NCBI GenBank assembly: GCA_028287035.1
Contig: JAQBQL010000243.1
Span: 124,001 to 188,000, forward strand
DNA length: 64,000 bases
DNA from: Labilithrix sp.
Lineage (GTDB): Bacteria > Myxococcota > Polyangia > Polyangiales > Polyangiaceae
Reading direction: 5' to 3'
Below the pieces are notes generated by a model. That model had not been told where the DNA came from, searched no databases, and saw only the letters and a list, made by a program, of their open reading frames with translations. Numbering within the stretch: the stretch's first letter is position 1; each line of letters starts with the position of its first letter. A program made the position numbers and the translations under genes. Shown here piece by piece: positions 24,959-33,822 of this stretch.

Positions 24959-25855
24959 ATGATCGACTGGGACGACGTTCGATACTTCCTGGCCGTGGCG
25001 CAGCAAGGCTCGGTGCGAGCCGCGGCCGAGCACCTCCAGGTGAATCATTCGACCGTGCTGCGACGCATCGGTCAGCTCGAGGAGCGCCTCGGCGCGAAGC
25101 TGTTCGAGAAGCTGCCGTCGGGCTACCGGCTGACCGGCGCGGGCGAGGAGGTCGTCGAGCTCGCGAGGCAGATGGAGGCGTTGTCGCTCCAGCTGGAGAC
25201 GCGCGTCGTGGGTCGCGACCAGACCGTGCGCGGCCTCCTCCGGGTGACGCTGACACCGTCCCTCGCCACTCACCTGCTCATGCCCGACCTCGCCGAGTTC
25301 TCGCGCCTGCATCCGGACATCGAGATGGACATCCTGTGTTCCGGCGAGCTCGCGAATCTGACCAACCGCGAGGCCGATGTAGCGATCCGCGTCGTGTACG
25401 ACCGCGACACCCTCCCCCTGAATCTCCACGGGCTGAAGGGCCCGGAGCTGTTCGGCGGCGTCTACATCTCTCGCGAGCGCCTCGCGGCACGGCGCGCGGG
25501 AGCCACCGATCCCATCCGGTGGATCGTCATCAGTAGCCACGGCATCCCCGACTGGGCGACCGAGGGTGAGATCCGAACGGCGGGCGTCCCCTTCAAGACC
25601 ACGGACGCCGAGGCGAAGCTCGTCGCCGCGCGCCAGGGGCTGGGGATCACGACGCTGCCCTGCTTCGTGGGGAACGCCGATCCGCTGCTCGTGAGGGTGC
25701 CGGGCACGGCGCTGCACATGCATGGGACGCTCTGGGTTCTCACGCAGGGCGAGACGCGCAACATGGAGCGCGTGCGACTGTTCACCGAGTTCGTGGGCCG
25801 GCGTCTCGCGGCGTATGCGCCGCTCCTGGCGGGCGAAGCCGCGTCTGGCGAGTGA
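24959..25855 (+). CDS. LysR-family transcriptional regulator
   Basis: 298 residues from ATG 24959; the frame is open upstream through the divergent promoter, and this Met gives the family's usual N-terminus (MIDWDDVRYFLAVAQQGS). The helix-turn-helix covers SVRAAAEHLQVNHSTVLRRI (18-37), followed by the linker helix. The periplasmic-binding-like effector domain spans about 90-290, including GITTLPCFVGN. It is expected to control the divergent SDR/reductase operon in response to a small molecule. Confidence 0.94.
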   Translation: MIDWDDVRYFLAVAQQGSVRAAAEHLQVNHSTVLRRIGQLEERLGAKLFEKLPSGYRLTGAGEEVVELARQMEALSLQLETRVVGRDQTVRGLLRVTLTPSLATHLLMPDLAEFSRLHPDIEMDILCSGELANLTNREADVAIRVVYDRDTLPLNLHGLKGPELFGGVYISRERLAARRAGATDPIRWIVISSHGIPDWATEGEIRTAGVPFKTTDAEAKLVAARQGLGITTLPCFVGNADPLLVRVPGTALHMHGTLWVLTQGETRNMERVRLFTEFVGRRLAAYAPLLAGEAASGE

Positions 25856-25937
25856 CGCGCGTGCACTGCAGTGAGGTGGTCCCGCGAATCCGGAGTGGTC
25901 CGCCTCCATGGCGAGAGGCCAAGTCCGTAGGAGACCT

Positions 25938-26888
25938 CTATCTAACGGAAGTCCAGCCGCTGTGCTCTCGTGCAGAATCTCTGTCAGGCATCGCTTGTAC
26001 GACGTCGTGCAACAGACTTTTCGCCCGCGAAACGAACGGTCGATCCTGGATGAGGTGAGCCCGGCCCCCCGCAAGCGCAACCGCCTCCGGGTCTGGAAGG
26101 AACTCGAACTGCGACATCTCCCATACGGCTCCGAACATATCCGCGAGGCTCAGCGTCACGCGTGCGAACTCGTCGAACCGGAACTGAGTCGTAAGCAGCG
26201 CGTTCTTACCGCCGACGGTGCCAACGAAGTCAGAGTGTCCAGCGAAGCCGAGGTGAGCATTCTTGCTAAGAAACCCATATAACCTTTTTGCCTCTGGACA
26301 CAGTCGACACAGGTCCGAAACGCACTTCGTCGTCTGGATCTTCGCCAACGAAGGGACGTCATCGAACTTCGACGCAGCGCATGCCCACCCCAACTGCTCG
26401 AGGATATGCCTACTCACGGCGTGACCCTCGTACCGGTGGCCGAGCTTGTAGAGCAGGTGCGCGCAGAAGAAGCTGTGCGGCAAGCGCTCGAGTGCGACTG
26501 ATGCAGCGAACGCCCCAACTGATGGGTCAGGCATTCCATCGGTACGCAGCTTCCGGAGCGCGGCGAACACGTAGCGCTTTGCGCCGCGATACACAGTCAC
26601 ATAGCGCGCCGCCGCCAGCTCGTACGGACCGAGCTCACGCGGACGACGGAACGGATCAATGTACTTCCGCTTCGCGTAATCGATGCTGCGCAATCCTAAT
26701 TGGCGCGCGATGAGCGCCGCCGCGACGGGTTCTTCGAGTTCGTCGACTTCCGATCGGGCGACGAGCACCTGCCCCATCACGGGCACGAAGTCCTCCAGCA
26801 CCGCGTGAACCGGTCCAAACTGGCTATCCAGCTCCGAAGCATCTGAGGCTGCGGCCGCGCGTCCACGCCCTCGGTTGCGAACGACCAT
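25938..26888 (-). CDS. Hypothetical protein of foreign appearance
   Basis: 316 residues from ATG 26888. It has no signal peptide; the middle (about 100-240) is helical with many aromatic and Cys/His residues (LPHSFFCAHLLYKLGHRYEGHA, cut here into parts such as QLGWACAASKF and DLCRLCPEAKRLYGFLSKNAH). I recognise no family; a distant likeness to DUF5677-like helical proteins is only an impression. Codons are visibly less GC-biased than in all neighbours, and the gene stands alone between decayed flanks, so recent transfer is likely. Confidence 0.7.
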   Translation of the reverse strand: MVVRNRGRGRAAAASDASELDSQFGPVHAVLEDFVPVMGQVLVARSEVDELEEPVAAALIARQLGLRSIDYAKRKYIDPFRRPRELGPYELAAARYVTVYRGAKRYVFAALRKLRTDGMPDPSVGAFAASVALERLPHSFFCAHLLYKLGHRYEGHAVSRHILEQLGWACAASKFDDVPSLAKIQTTKCVSDLCRLCPEAKRLYGFLSKNAHLGFAGHSDFVGTVGGKNALLTTQFRFDEFARVTLSLADMFGAVWEMSQFEFLPDPEAVALAGGRAHLIQDRPFVSRAKSLLHDVVQAMPDRDSAREHSGWTSVR

Positions 26889-26939
26889 CCGTCGATCCTA
26901 GCTGAACGAGCTCAGCTCACCGTCTTTCCAGCTGCTCAC

Positions 26940-27150
26940 GGGGCGACGTCCGGCCGGGAGCTTCGGGATCCGGCACGGCGCGCAAGGGAGCGCCGACCCG
27001 ACCCGCTCCTCGCGACCGGCACCCGTCGTGACCCAGGCCCTCCTCGCGATCGCGCACGAACGCGAAGGGCGTCGAAGCCCGCAGCGCTCCTCGACGACAG
27101 AGCGGAGGCGCGCCTCGATCGGGTCTCCGAACGCGAGCAGGTGGACATCG
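26940..27150 (-). pseudogene. DUF3565/DUF1971-like remnant in gap before AraC gene
   Basis: The 339-base stretch 26889-27227 has no intact gene. Bases 26940-27045 closely resemble 34081-34180 and read WVTTGAGR, VGSALPC and CRIPKLP in the minus strand, the junction of DUF3565 and DUF1971 in the gene at 33823. The frame changes to unrelated residues after PKLPAG. Farther upstream the same frame reads HLLAFGDPIEARLRSVVEE, not part of that family. It looks like a chimeric leftover. Confidence 0.45.
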
Positions 27151-27227
27151 CGCGTCGGCCGGTTGCCCCGTACCTTTGCGCGTGCCGGGTGCCTGGCGTT
27201 CGCCGCCTCGCCTGCCACAGTGCAGCC

Positions 27228-28094
27228 ATGGACCTCCGCCCCATCGCGGTCGAACGCCAGAGTCGACCTCCCGCGACCGCTCGCGACGGGCACGCGCGGA
27301 CCACGCATGGGCGCGCCACGCAGCCGCCGACGACACACACGAATGCGACCCTCGCCATCTACACGGCGGGGCGGTCGCGTGTGCAGCTCAATGGCGAGTG
27401 GGACGTCGGCGCAGGTGACGTCCTGGTCGTGCCCGCAGGGGCGCAGCATCGGCTCCTCGAGTCGCGTGAGGCGGAGCTCTGGCGGCTGACGTTCTCCGTC
27501 CCCTGTCTCGCGCCGAGCACTGCCGAATCCTTGTTCGAGCCCTTCGAGCGTGTTCGTGACGGCGCGTGCGCGGTCGCTCGAGTTCGCTCGTCGCGGCAGG
27601 ACCACCTCGAGAGGCTCCTCGTCGAGCTCGAGCGCGTGGGCCGCGAGCGACGAGGAGCGGGCGACGTGGTCGAGTCCGTCGAGCGCAGCCTGCTAACGCT
27701 CGTCCTCGCCGAGATCGACGAGGCGACGGGCGCCGTCCAAACGCCGCGAGCTCCCGAGGGGGGCGTTGTCGCGCGCGCGTTGCGCGTCATCGAGCGCCGG
27801 TGCCTCGGCCCGCTCGGCCTCCGCGACGTCGCCGCCGCCGTGCAACGAAGCCCCGCGCACGTGACCACCGCCCTCACCCGCGCAACCGGATGCAGCGCCG
27901 TGCAATGGATCGTCACCGGACGCATGGCCGAGGCCCGTCGCCTCCTGATCCACTCCGACGCCAGCATCGAGACGATTACCGAGCGCGTGGGATATGCCGA
28001 TTCGACCCACTTCATCCGGATGTTCCGACGCGAGCACGGCACGACACCCGCGGCGTGGCGCGCCGCGCAGGCGCTCAGCTCTTCACACACGTGA
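27228..28094 (+). CDS. AraC-family transcriptional regulator
   Basis: 288 residues from ATG 27228 (in frame to 27141, but earlier residues look non-coding). The N-terminal half has a cupin-like sensor: [20 protein letters not shown] and QHRLL (about 45-80). The C-terminal 100 residues hold the two AraC helix-turn-helices: [20 protein letters not shown] and [20 protein letters not shown], followed by GTTPAAWR. It is a ligand-responsive activator or repressor, target unknown. Its 3' end overlaps the convergent methyltransferase gene by 20 bases. Confidence 0.92.
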   Translation: MDLRPIAVERQSRPPATARDGHARTTHGRATQPPTTHTNATLAIYTAGRSRVQLNGEWDVGAGDVLVVPAGAQHRLLESREAELWRLTFSVPCLAPSTAESLFEPFERVRDGACAVARVRSSRQDHLERLLVELERVGRERRGAGDVVESVERSLLTLVLAEIDEATGAVQTPRAPEGGVVARALRVIERRCLGPLGLRDVAAAVQRSPAHVTTALTRATGCSAVQWIVTGRMAEARRLLIHSDASIETITERVGYADSTHFIRMFRREHGTTPAAWRAAQALSSSHT

Positions 28095-28695
28095 CGTTGT
28101 AGAAGGGATACGAGAAGCTCTCCGACACCGGCTCGTCGATCTCGGAGACCTCGGTGATGCCGTAGGCCCCGAATTCACGAGTAACCGAAGCCGCGTCGTA
28201 GAAGAACATCGGCAGCCCAGGCGCGCGCTCGTACCAGTCCTCGCCGAGCTTCGGGCCCTGCCCGTACATGGGCGCCTTCTTGGAGATGACGGTGAAGATC
28301 ATCGACCCGCCCGGCCCGAGCTGGCGATCGCAATCGGCGATGAGCTTGGCGCGCCCCGGTGCATCGAGCAGATACACGAGTCCGTAGCAGAACACGCCGT
28401 CGTAAACGCGGTCGTCGAACGGCATGTCGAGGACCGATCCGTGGTGGATGGGAAACGTGAGACCGAGCTCCGAGCGAGCGAGAGCGATCGCCGACGCGGA
28501 GATCTCGATGCCCGTGACCGACATGCCACGATCCACGAAGGGCTTCGCATTGCGGCCGTAGCCCACCCCCGGGATCAAGATGTCGCGGGCGCCCCGCGCA
28601 ACGAAGTAGTCGCGCGCGAGCACGGCGGAGAGCGTCGGCGCCTCGCCCCACATCAGCTGCTTCTCGGCGAAGACGGATTCCCAGAGCTCGGTCAT
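28075..28695 (-). CDS. SAM-dependent methyltransferase (TPMT-like)
   Basis: 206 residues from ATG 28695. Class I Rossmann methyltransferase: [13 protein letters not shown] (motif I, about 39-51), [11 protein letters not shown] (motif II acidic residue), [16 protein letters not shown] and the post-strand GPGGSMIF. The N-terminal [14 protein letters not shown] matches the thiopurine methyltransferase/TehB-like group. The acceptor is unknown; small thiols or halides are usual in this group. It overlaps the 3' end of the AraC gene on the other strand. Confidence 0.88.
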   Translation of the reverse strand: MTELWESVFAEKQLMWGEAPTLSAVLARDYFVARGARDILIPGVGYGRNAKPFVDRGMSVTGIEISASAIALARSELGLTFPIHHGSVLDMPFDDRVYDGVFCYGLVYLLDAPGRAKLIADCDRQLGPGGSMIFTVISKKAPMYGQGPKLGEDWYERAPGLPMFFYDAASVTREFGAYGITEVSEIDEPVSESFSYPFYNVTCVKS

Positions 28696-28837
28696 GCCCC
28701 CATCTGTAGCCCTCGGGCGCCGCGCGCAACAGGGCGCAGGCTTCGATCCGATCGGCGATTCTTTCGGTCTCGACGGCAGCCCGCCCATGTGACGCAACGG
28801 CACTTCGCGGCCGTTCACGGAGTGAGCAGCGCGCGCG

Positions 28838-29299
28838 TCAGCTCCCGCTGGGCATCGCGAGGCACGTCACGCGCGTCACCTCGTGCCGATAGGCGAAGAG
28901 GCGTTCGAGCTGGCGGCGCGCGATCGCGGCGCCGAATATCCGGCCGAGCGCGCCGAGCGGGAGCTCGTAGTCGACCTCGTCGACGAGCGTGCTCGCGTTC
29001 TCACCCTGGGGAGTCACGGTGTGGACGTGGCGCCATTTCGCAAAAGGCCCCTCGACCATCTCGTCGGCGAACATGCGACCGGGTTCGTAGGCGACGTGCT
29101 TCGCGACGATGCGCTGCCAGAGCGGACCGATGCGCGCTCGCAGGATCACCACGGTTCCGACCGCGAGGGACGTCGGCGGCTGGAGGATCTCGGTCTTCTG
29201 CCACGGAGGGCTGAGGAGCGAAAAGGCGTCCGGTCGCTCGTGGAAGGCCCACAGCGTCGCCGCGGGTACGGGGAACGTCGTCTCTTTGCGGAACTTCAT
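28838..29299 (-). CDS. SRPBCC-fold protein (COG4276-like)
   Basis: 153 residues from ATG 29299. The START/Bet v1 type fold is seen in [55 protein letters not shown] and the C-terminal helix [14 protein letters not shown]. This is the COG4276 ligand-binding group, cytosolic, often with photolyase or SDR genes, without known activity. It is divergent from the VOC protein gene with 64 bases between starts. Confidence 0.88.
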   Translation of the reverse strand: MKFRKETTFPVPAATLWAFHERPDAFSLLSPPWQKTEILQPPTSLAVGTVVILRARIGPLWQRIVAKHVAYEPGRMFADEMVEGPFAKWRHVHTVTPQGENASTLVDEVDYELPLGALGRIFGAAIARRQLERLFAYRHEVTRVTCLAMPSGS

Positions 29300-29363
29300 G
29301 CGGACCGCCTCTAGCTATACACGCCGGGTTGCTTCCGCGGCGCAGTCCGACGAGACTTTGCGC

Positions 29364-30140
29364 ATGCGTAACCCCGAAGGCACGCCGATCTGGTACGAGC
29401 TCCTGACCAACGACTCGAAGGCGTCGACCGCCTTCTACGAGAGCGTCATCGGCTGGAAGGTGCCGCCCCCGGCGCCGGGCAGCCCGCACGGTTATCAGAT
29501 GATCGACGCGGCCGGCGTTCACCTCGGCGGCATGATGCAGCTCACGGACGACATGAAGAAGAACGGCGCGAAGCCCACGTGGCTGTTCTACGTCGGCGTG
29601 GACGACGTCGACGCGGCCGCCAAGAAGGCGGAAGCAGCCGGCGGAACGTTGCTGATGCAACCCTTCGACATCCCCGGTGCAGGTCGCGCCGCGATGGTCG
29701 CCGACCCGCAGGGAATTCCCTTCTACGTCATGCGCGGCTCGACCGACGACACGAGCACCGCGTTCGAGCGCACCGGGCTGGGCAAGTGCAACTGGCACGA
29801 GCTCGCGACCCCGGATCAGGCCTCGGCGAACGCGTTCTATGCGGCGCTCCTCGGCTGGACGTACCCGGACAAGATGCCCATGGGCGAGGCCGGTGACTAC
29901 GTGTTCGTCGCCGTTGGCGACCATCGCATGGGCGCGACGATGAAGCAGGGAGACAAGCAGTCGAAGGGCTGGACGTTCTACTTCCGCGTTCCCGACATCG
30001 ACGCGGCGGTCGAGAAGGTGAAAGCGGGCGGCGGCCAGGTGCATGCGGGCCCGATGGACGTGCCGGGCGGCGACCGCGTCATCGTCGCGAGCGACCCGGA
30101 AGGTGTGCGCTTCGGCGTTGCCGCGCCGGGCAAGGCGTGA
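29364..30140 (+). CDS. Tandem VOC (glyoxalase-fold) protein
   Basis: 258 residues from ATG 29364. It has two VOC modules, about 1-120 and 130-255, each opening with the family signature (WYELLTNDSKASTAFYESVIGW and WHELATPDQASANAFYAALLGW) and closing with ADPQGIPFYVM or SDPEGVRFGVA. Proteins of this two-domain type are often annotated as 27 kDa antigen Cfp30B or glyoxalase-like; metal residues are only partly conserved, so catalysis is uncertain. The next gene begins 7 bases after its stop. Confidence 0.92.
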   Translation: MRNPEGTPIWYELLTNDSKASTAFYESVIGWKVPPPAPGSPHGYQMIDAAGVHLGGMMQLTDDMKKNGAKPTWLFYVGVDDVDAAAKKAEAAGGTLLMQPFDIPGAGRAAMVADPQGIPFYVMRGSTDDTSTAFERTGLGKCNWHELATPDQASANAFYAALLGWTYPDKMPMGEAGDYVFVAVGDHRMGATMKQGDKQSKGWTFYFRVPDIDAAVEKVKAGGGQVHAGPMDVPGGDRVIVASDPEGVRFGVAAPGKA

Positions 30141-30147
30141 CGAGGAG

Positions 30148-30825
30148 ATGGAGCCGAGACGAAGGTGGGGAACCGCGCTCGTCGTCGCGGCGTTGATCGC
30201 GTTCGGCGGCCTCGGCGCAGCGTACCTCTGGAAGGAGTGGCAGGCGCAGAGCGGCCAGGACCACGAGGACGCCGCGGTCGTCGACGCCTCCGCCGACGCT
30301 CGGGTCGCTCGCCGCAAGACGAAACCGAAGCCCGGCAAGCGGGGGGCGCGCGCCGGCAGGCCCCGCGTCGGCGGCGGCCACATCAGCACCGACCCGAGCG
30401 GCGGCACGGGTACCGGAGGCGGCAACGTCGGTGCGGACGACAACGGGAGCGCCGATGACGATGACGGACCCGACGAGCCGCCCGCGCCCCCGCCGTTCCG
30501 CGGTCGCGGCCCGGCCGGGCCGACCTACGAGGCCGCCCTCGCCTCGAACAACCAGGAGGTCACGATCGGCAAGCAGGGCCCCGCGGACCTCAGCGACGCG
30601 CAGCTGTCGGGACCGATGCGGAGCGGCGCCTTCGTGGGCGAGTGCGGAGCCCCCGAAAGCATGAAGGTGACAGTGAAGGTCGCCATCAAGTCGGGCCGCG
30701 CCGCCGGCGTCAGCGTCTCGACGAGCCCGCCCGATCCGGACGTGGCGGGCTGCATCGATCGTTACGTGCGCACGTTCTCCTGGCCTTCGAGCCCCAAGAT
30801 GGACTCGTTCACGTCGACGTACTGA
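30148..30825 (+). CDS. Single-pass membrane protein with acidic linker
   Basis: 225 residues from ATG 30148. A short basic start and one membrane helix (about 8-26, ALVVAALIAFGGLGAAYLW) are followed by a long linker, first basic (KTKPKPGKRGARAGRP), then Gly-rich, then Asp/Pro-rich (to about 130). The C-terminal domain (140-225) holds two Cys (GECGAPES and VAGCIDRYV) and resembles TonB/AgmX-type C-terminal domains in its VKVAIKSGRAAGV strand. Seven bases after the VOC gene, so probably co-transcribed. Role unknown. Confidence 0.78.
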   Translation: MEPRRRWGTALVVAALIAFGGLGAAYLWKEWQAQSGQDHEDAAVVDASADARVARRKTKPKPGKRGARAGRPRVGGGHISTDPSGGTGTGGGNVGADDNGSADDDDGPDEPPAPPPFRGRGPAGPTYEAALASNNQEVTIGKQGPADLSDAQLSGPMRSGAFVGECGAPESMKVTVKVAIKSGRAAGVSVSTSPPDPDVAGCIDRYVRTFSWPSSPKMDSFTSTY

Positions 30826-30846
30826 AGGGCAACGCGGCGCGCCCTC

Positions 30847-31644
30847 TCAGCTCGCGTCGGGCGCGTCGAGGAACTGTGCGACGAGGCGGCTGGTCAGCTC
30901 CGGGTCATGGCTCTTCGGGCTCATGATCTCGCCCAGGTAGTCGCCGTGGCCGCCGGGGAGGACGACGAGGCGCGCGTGCGGCAGGAGCCGCGTGAGCTCG
31001 ACGGCGTGCTCCAGCGTCGGGACGTCGCGATCGCCGAGGAGTACGAGCGTGGGCGCGTGGACCGACCTCACCGCCGGGTCGGGGATCTCGACGAAGTGCA
31101 GCATGCGCTCGAGATCCTTGTCGTGCATCGTGCGGAGCTTCTGCGGATCCGGGGTCACCGCCAGGAAGTCCGCCTTGAGCGGCTCGGGCATGTTCGCGAA
31201 CGTCGCCGCCGCCATGAATTGCCAGAACTCGGGCGCTGCCCCGCTTCGCTTGGTCATGGACGACGCGAAGACGAGCTTCCGGACCACGTCGGGGTGCCGG
31301 ATGGCGAGCTCCATTGCGACGCTCGCGCCGTTGCTGAATCCCATCACATCGGCCTTTTCGATATCCAGCTGCCGGAGGAGCACCGCGACGTCATCGGCCG
31401 ACGTGTCGAAGCGGATCGGCCCCTCGCGGTCGGTCGTACGACCATGGCCCTGCTCCTCGACCGCCACCACCCGTCGGTGCTGGGCGAAGAGCGGGAGTAT
31501 CCGGCCGTAGGTCGACTCGATGGTCGAGCCGCCGCCGTGGAGGAGCACGAGCGGCGTACCCGTGCCGGGCCCGTGAATCTCGTAGTACATGCTGATTCCG
31601 TTCACGGACGCGTGACCGGCAATTCGCTCTTCGTTGTTCGTCAT
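30847..31644 (-). CDS. Alpha/beta hydrolase
   Basis: 265 residues from ATG 31644. Core motifs: PLVLLHGGGST (oxyanion loop), the nucleophile elbow MGFSNGAS (Ser104), VLLGDRDVP with the acid, and PGGHGDYL with the His. A small cap lies in between. The family covers esterases, haloalkane-type hydrolases and lactonases; no substrate can be given. The ATG shares its first base with the stop of the sigma factor upstream (TGATG), so the pair is translationally coupled and the hydrolase is likely part of the sigma factor's response. Confidence 0.92.
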   Translation of the reverse strand: MTNNEERIAGHASVNGISMYYEIHGPGTGTPLVLLHGGGSTIESTYGRILPLFAQHRRVVAVEEQGHGRTTDREGPIRFDTSADDVAVLLRQLDIEKADVMGFSNGASVAMELAIRHPDVVRKLVFASSMTKRSGAAPEFWQFMAAATFANMPEPLKADFLAVTPDPQKLRTMHDKDLERMLHFVEIPDPAVRSVHAPTLVLLGDRDVPTLEHAVELTRLLPHARLVVLPGGHGDYLGEIMSPKSHDPELTSRLVAQFLDAPDAS

Positions 31645-32642
31645 CACAGCCACCACCGATATCCGTTCGGCCTGGACGGGAGGCCGAGCTCGCCACAAAC
31701 GTCGGCGACGAAGTCCGGAGTGAAGAAGTAATTCCGCAGCAAGGCGACGCGATCGCCGTCGACGTCGACGCGCGAGATCGCCCGCACCGCTTCCCCGTCG
31801 GCGTGCTCATAGAAGTGGACGAAGAGCCACTCACCGCGGTGCCACCGCGCCTCGATGCGCGGCGCATCGGGTCGAACGCCCAGCATGAAGCGCGCGTCCA
31901 TGCCGCCGGCGACGTCGGCCGTCGCCATTCGTTTCACGCCGAAGAGCATCCCGTGGAGCACGGTGCGCCGAGCCGCCTCCGGTCCGTACTGCGTGGTCGC
32001 GCCGACCACCTCGACCGCGCTCGTGTCGAGGAGCAGTGCGGTGAGCCGGTCGATGTCGCCGGCGTTGAACGCCGCGACGAAGCCGTCGATCACGGCCGGC
32101 GCGGGCGGCGGCACCTCCTCCGCGAATGCCGGCGCGACGAGCTTTCCTCGCGCGCGATGGAGGGCCGACTTCACCGTGCCCACCGTCGTCGACAACGCGG
32201 TCGCGATCTCGCCGAGCGACAGGTCGAAGGCATCCTTCAGGACGACCGCGGCGCGCTCCTGGGGTGACAGTGCTCCGAGGAGCGTTCCCGCCGCTTCACG
32301 CGCTCCCAGGTGATCGACCGCTGGCACGGCCTCGGGCTCGCGGTCCTCGAGCGGCTGCTCACGCCGGAGCCTCCTCGCGCGATCGATCCACAGGTTCGAC
32401 GTCACGCGGAAGAGCCATGCGCGCGGATTCTCGGGCGGCGCTCCCATCTGACCGAGGGTCACGAAGGCCCGCGCGAGTGCGTCCTGCGCGAGATCTTCGG
32501 CGTCCCAGGGGCTCCGCGTGAGGTGCCGGCAGTAGCGATAGAGCTCGGGTCGAAGCGGCTCGTAGGTGTCGAGGAATCGATGCCACGATCCACGAACCAC
32601 CTGCGGCAGCTCGCTCTCGGAAGGCTCGAAAGGCTTGTTCAT
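31644..32642 (-). CDS. ECF sigma factor with SnoaL-like C-terminus
   Basis: 332 residues from ATG 32642. Region 2 includes LTRSPWDAEDLAQDALARAF and PRAWLFRVTSNLWIDRAR; region 4 includes LSPQERAAVVLKDAFDLSLGEIATAL and GTVKSALHRARGKL. Residues about 190-332 are a SnoaL-like domain starting VIDGFVAAFNAGDIDRLTALL. No anti-sigma gene is present; the attached domain is the probable control. Coupled to an alpha/beta hydrolase. This is the second sigma factor of this design in the window; the other is at 19212. Confidence 0.92.
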   Translation of the reverse strand: MNKPFEPSESELPQVVRGSWHRFLDTYEPLRPELYRYCRHLTRSPWDAEDLAQDALARAFVTLGQMGAPPENPRAWLFRVTSNLWIDRARRLRREQPLEDREPEAVPAVDHLGAREAAGTLLGALSPQERAAVVLKDAFDLSLGEIATALSTTVGTVKSALHRARGKLVAPAFAEEVPPPAPAVIDGFVAAFNAGDIDRLTALLLDTSAVEVVGATTQYGPEAARRTVLHGMLFGVKRMATADVAGGMDARFMLGVRPDAPRIEARWHRGEWLFVHFYEHADGEAVRAISRVDVDGDRVALLRNYFFTPDFVADVCGELGLPSRPNGYRWWL

Positions 32643-32747
32643 GGGGGCTAGACGAACGGCGGAACGCGAAGGATAGCAAGCTCGCGATGCGACCGTGATC
32701 TCTCCGGTCGAGCAGGGTGAGTGCTACGGTCACTGGTCCCTGCCCTC

Positions 32748-33740
32748 ATGAACGACATCGATCCCGTCGTCACCTTCAGAACCGGCTTTGCCGGCTCGCG
32801 GCGCGCCATCTGTCTCTCGGGGGCGATCGACGCCTTCGACGCGAAGGAGCCGTACACGCGCCTCATCATGTACAGCGAGAACGCTCCAGATCTCTGGGTG
32901 TTCAACGAGCACTTCCGCGTCTTTCCCTCGGTGTGCCTCTGGCACGATCCGGCGACACCCGGTTTGCGGGTATTCGCGGCCCTCTCCGAAGAGGGCGCAG
33001 TCGGGCTGATGTTTCCAGAGATGATCGTCGAGCAGATCCCCGATGCCGGACCGCGCCACGAGTCATCGAAGGGATACGGCTACCTGAACGCCATGCGCCA
33101 GATCGGCGACCATCTCTACGCCTGCGGCTTCGCGGGCCAGGTCTACAAGCGGAGCGGCCCGGACCACTGGATCCACTTCGACGAGGGCTTGCTCCAGGAG
33201 GGCGTCGAGGCCGAGGGCAAGTACTTCATCCAGGCGATCGATGGTCCGAACGAGCAGAGCATCTACGTGGCCGGCTCCGAGTATCTCGCCGGATCGCCGG
33301 GACGGGCGGATCACTGGAACGGCGTCGGGTGGACGCGTCTCGAGCTTCCGCGCGCAACCGGCCGGATCACCAACATCTTCGTGGAGTCGCCGGAGCGGAT
33401 CTGGATGTGCGGGAGTGGCGGCACGCTCATCACCGGCAACGCAAGGGACGGCTTCACGACCGTGGGCCAGCTCGGCGCCTCCACGCTATTTCTCTCGATG
33501 ACCAGGTTCGGGGATCGGTACTATCTCGCCTCCAACGTTGGACTGTTCTCGATGGATCCGAACGAACCGGAGCCCACGGTCCGAGAGGTTCGAACGGGTC
33601 TCCAGCCCGAGCTCGTGGATGCCAATGTCGTGCAGGTCGCCGACGACGTGCTCTGGTCGATGGGACCCAAGGACATCGCACGCTTCGACGGCACGACGTG
33701 GGTGCGCATTCCTCATCCCGACAATCCGCCGATCGCGTAG
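32748..33740 (+). CDS. Beta-propeller-like hypothetical protein
   Basis: 330 residues from ATG 32748; an in-frame codon at 32721 would add nine residues with no support. There is no signal peptide. From about residue 100 the sequence has repeating strands of propeller type (DHLYACGFAGQVYKR, QSIYVAGSEYLAG, ERIWMCGSGGTLITG, DDVLWSMGPKDIARFDG), close to sialidase or Asp-box-like blades. It is probably a cytosolic protein-interaction or accessory protein. I recognise no named family. It is divergent from the sigma factor gene. Confidence 0.75.
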   Translation: MNDIDPVVTFRTGFAGSRRAICLSGAIDAFDAKEPYTRLIMYSENAPDLWVFNEHFRVFPSVCLWHDPATPGLRVFAALSEEGAVGLMFPEMIVEQIPDAGPRHESSKGYGYLNAMRQIGDHLYACGFAGQVYKRSGPDHWIHFDEGLLQEGVEAEGKYFIQAIDGPNEQSIYVAGSEYLAGSPGRADHWNGVGWTRLELPRATGRITNIFVESPERIWMCGSGGTLITGNARDGFTTVGQLGASTLFLSMTRFGDRYYLASNVGLFSMDPNEPEPTVREVRTGLQPELVDANVVQVADDVLWSMGPKDIARFDGTTWVRIPHPDNPPIA

Positions 33741-33822
33741 GTGGGCGTGGCGGCCAGTAGCGCTGGTTGGAACGCGCTTCAACGACGGCCGATACCGGCC
33801 TTGCTCGATCTGCCGCTGCCCG

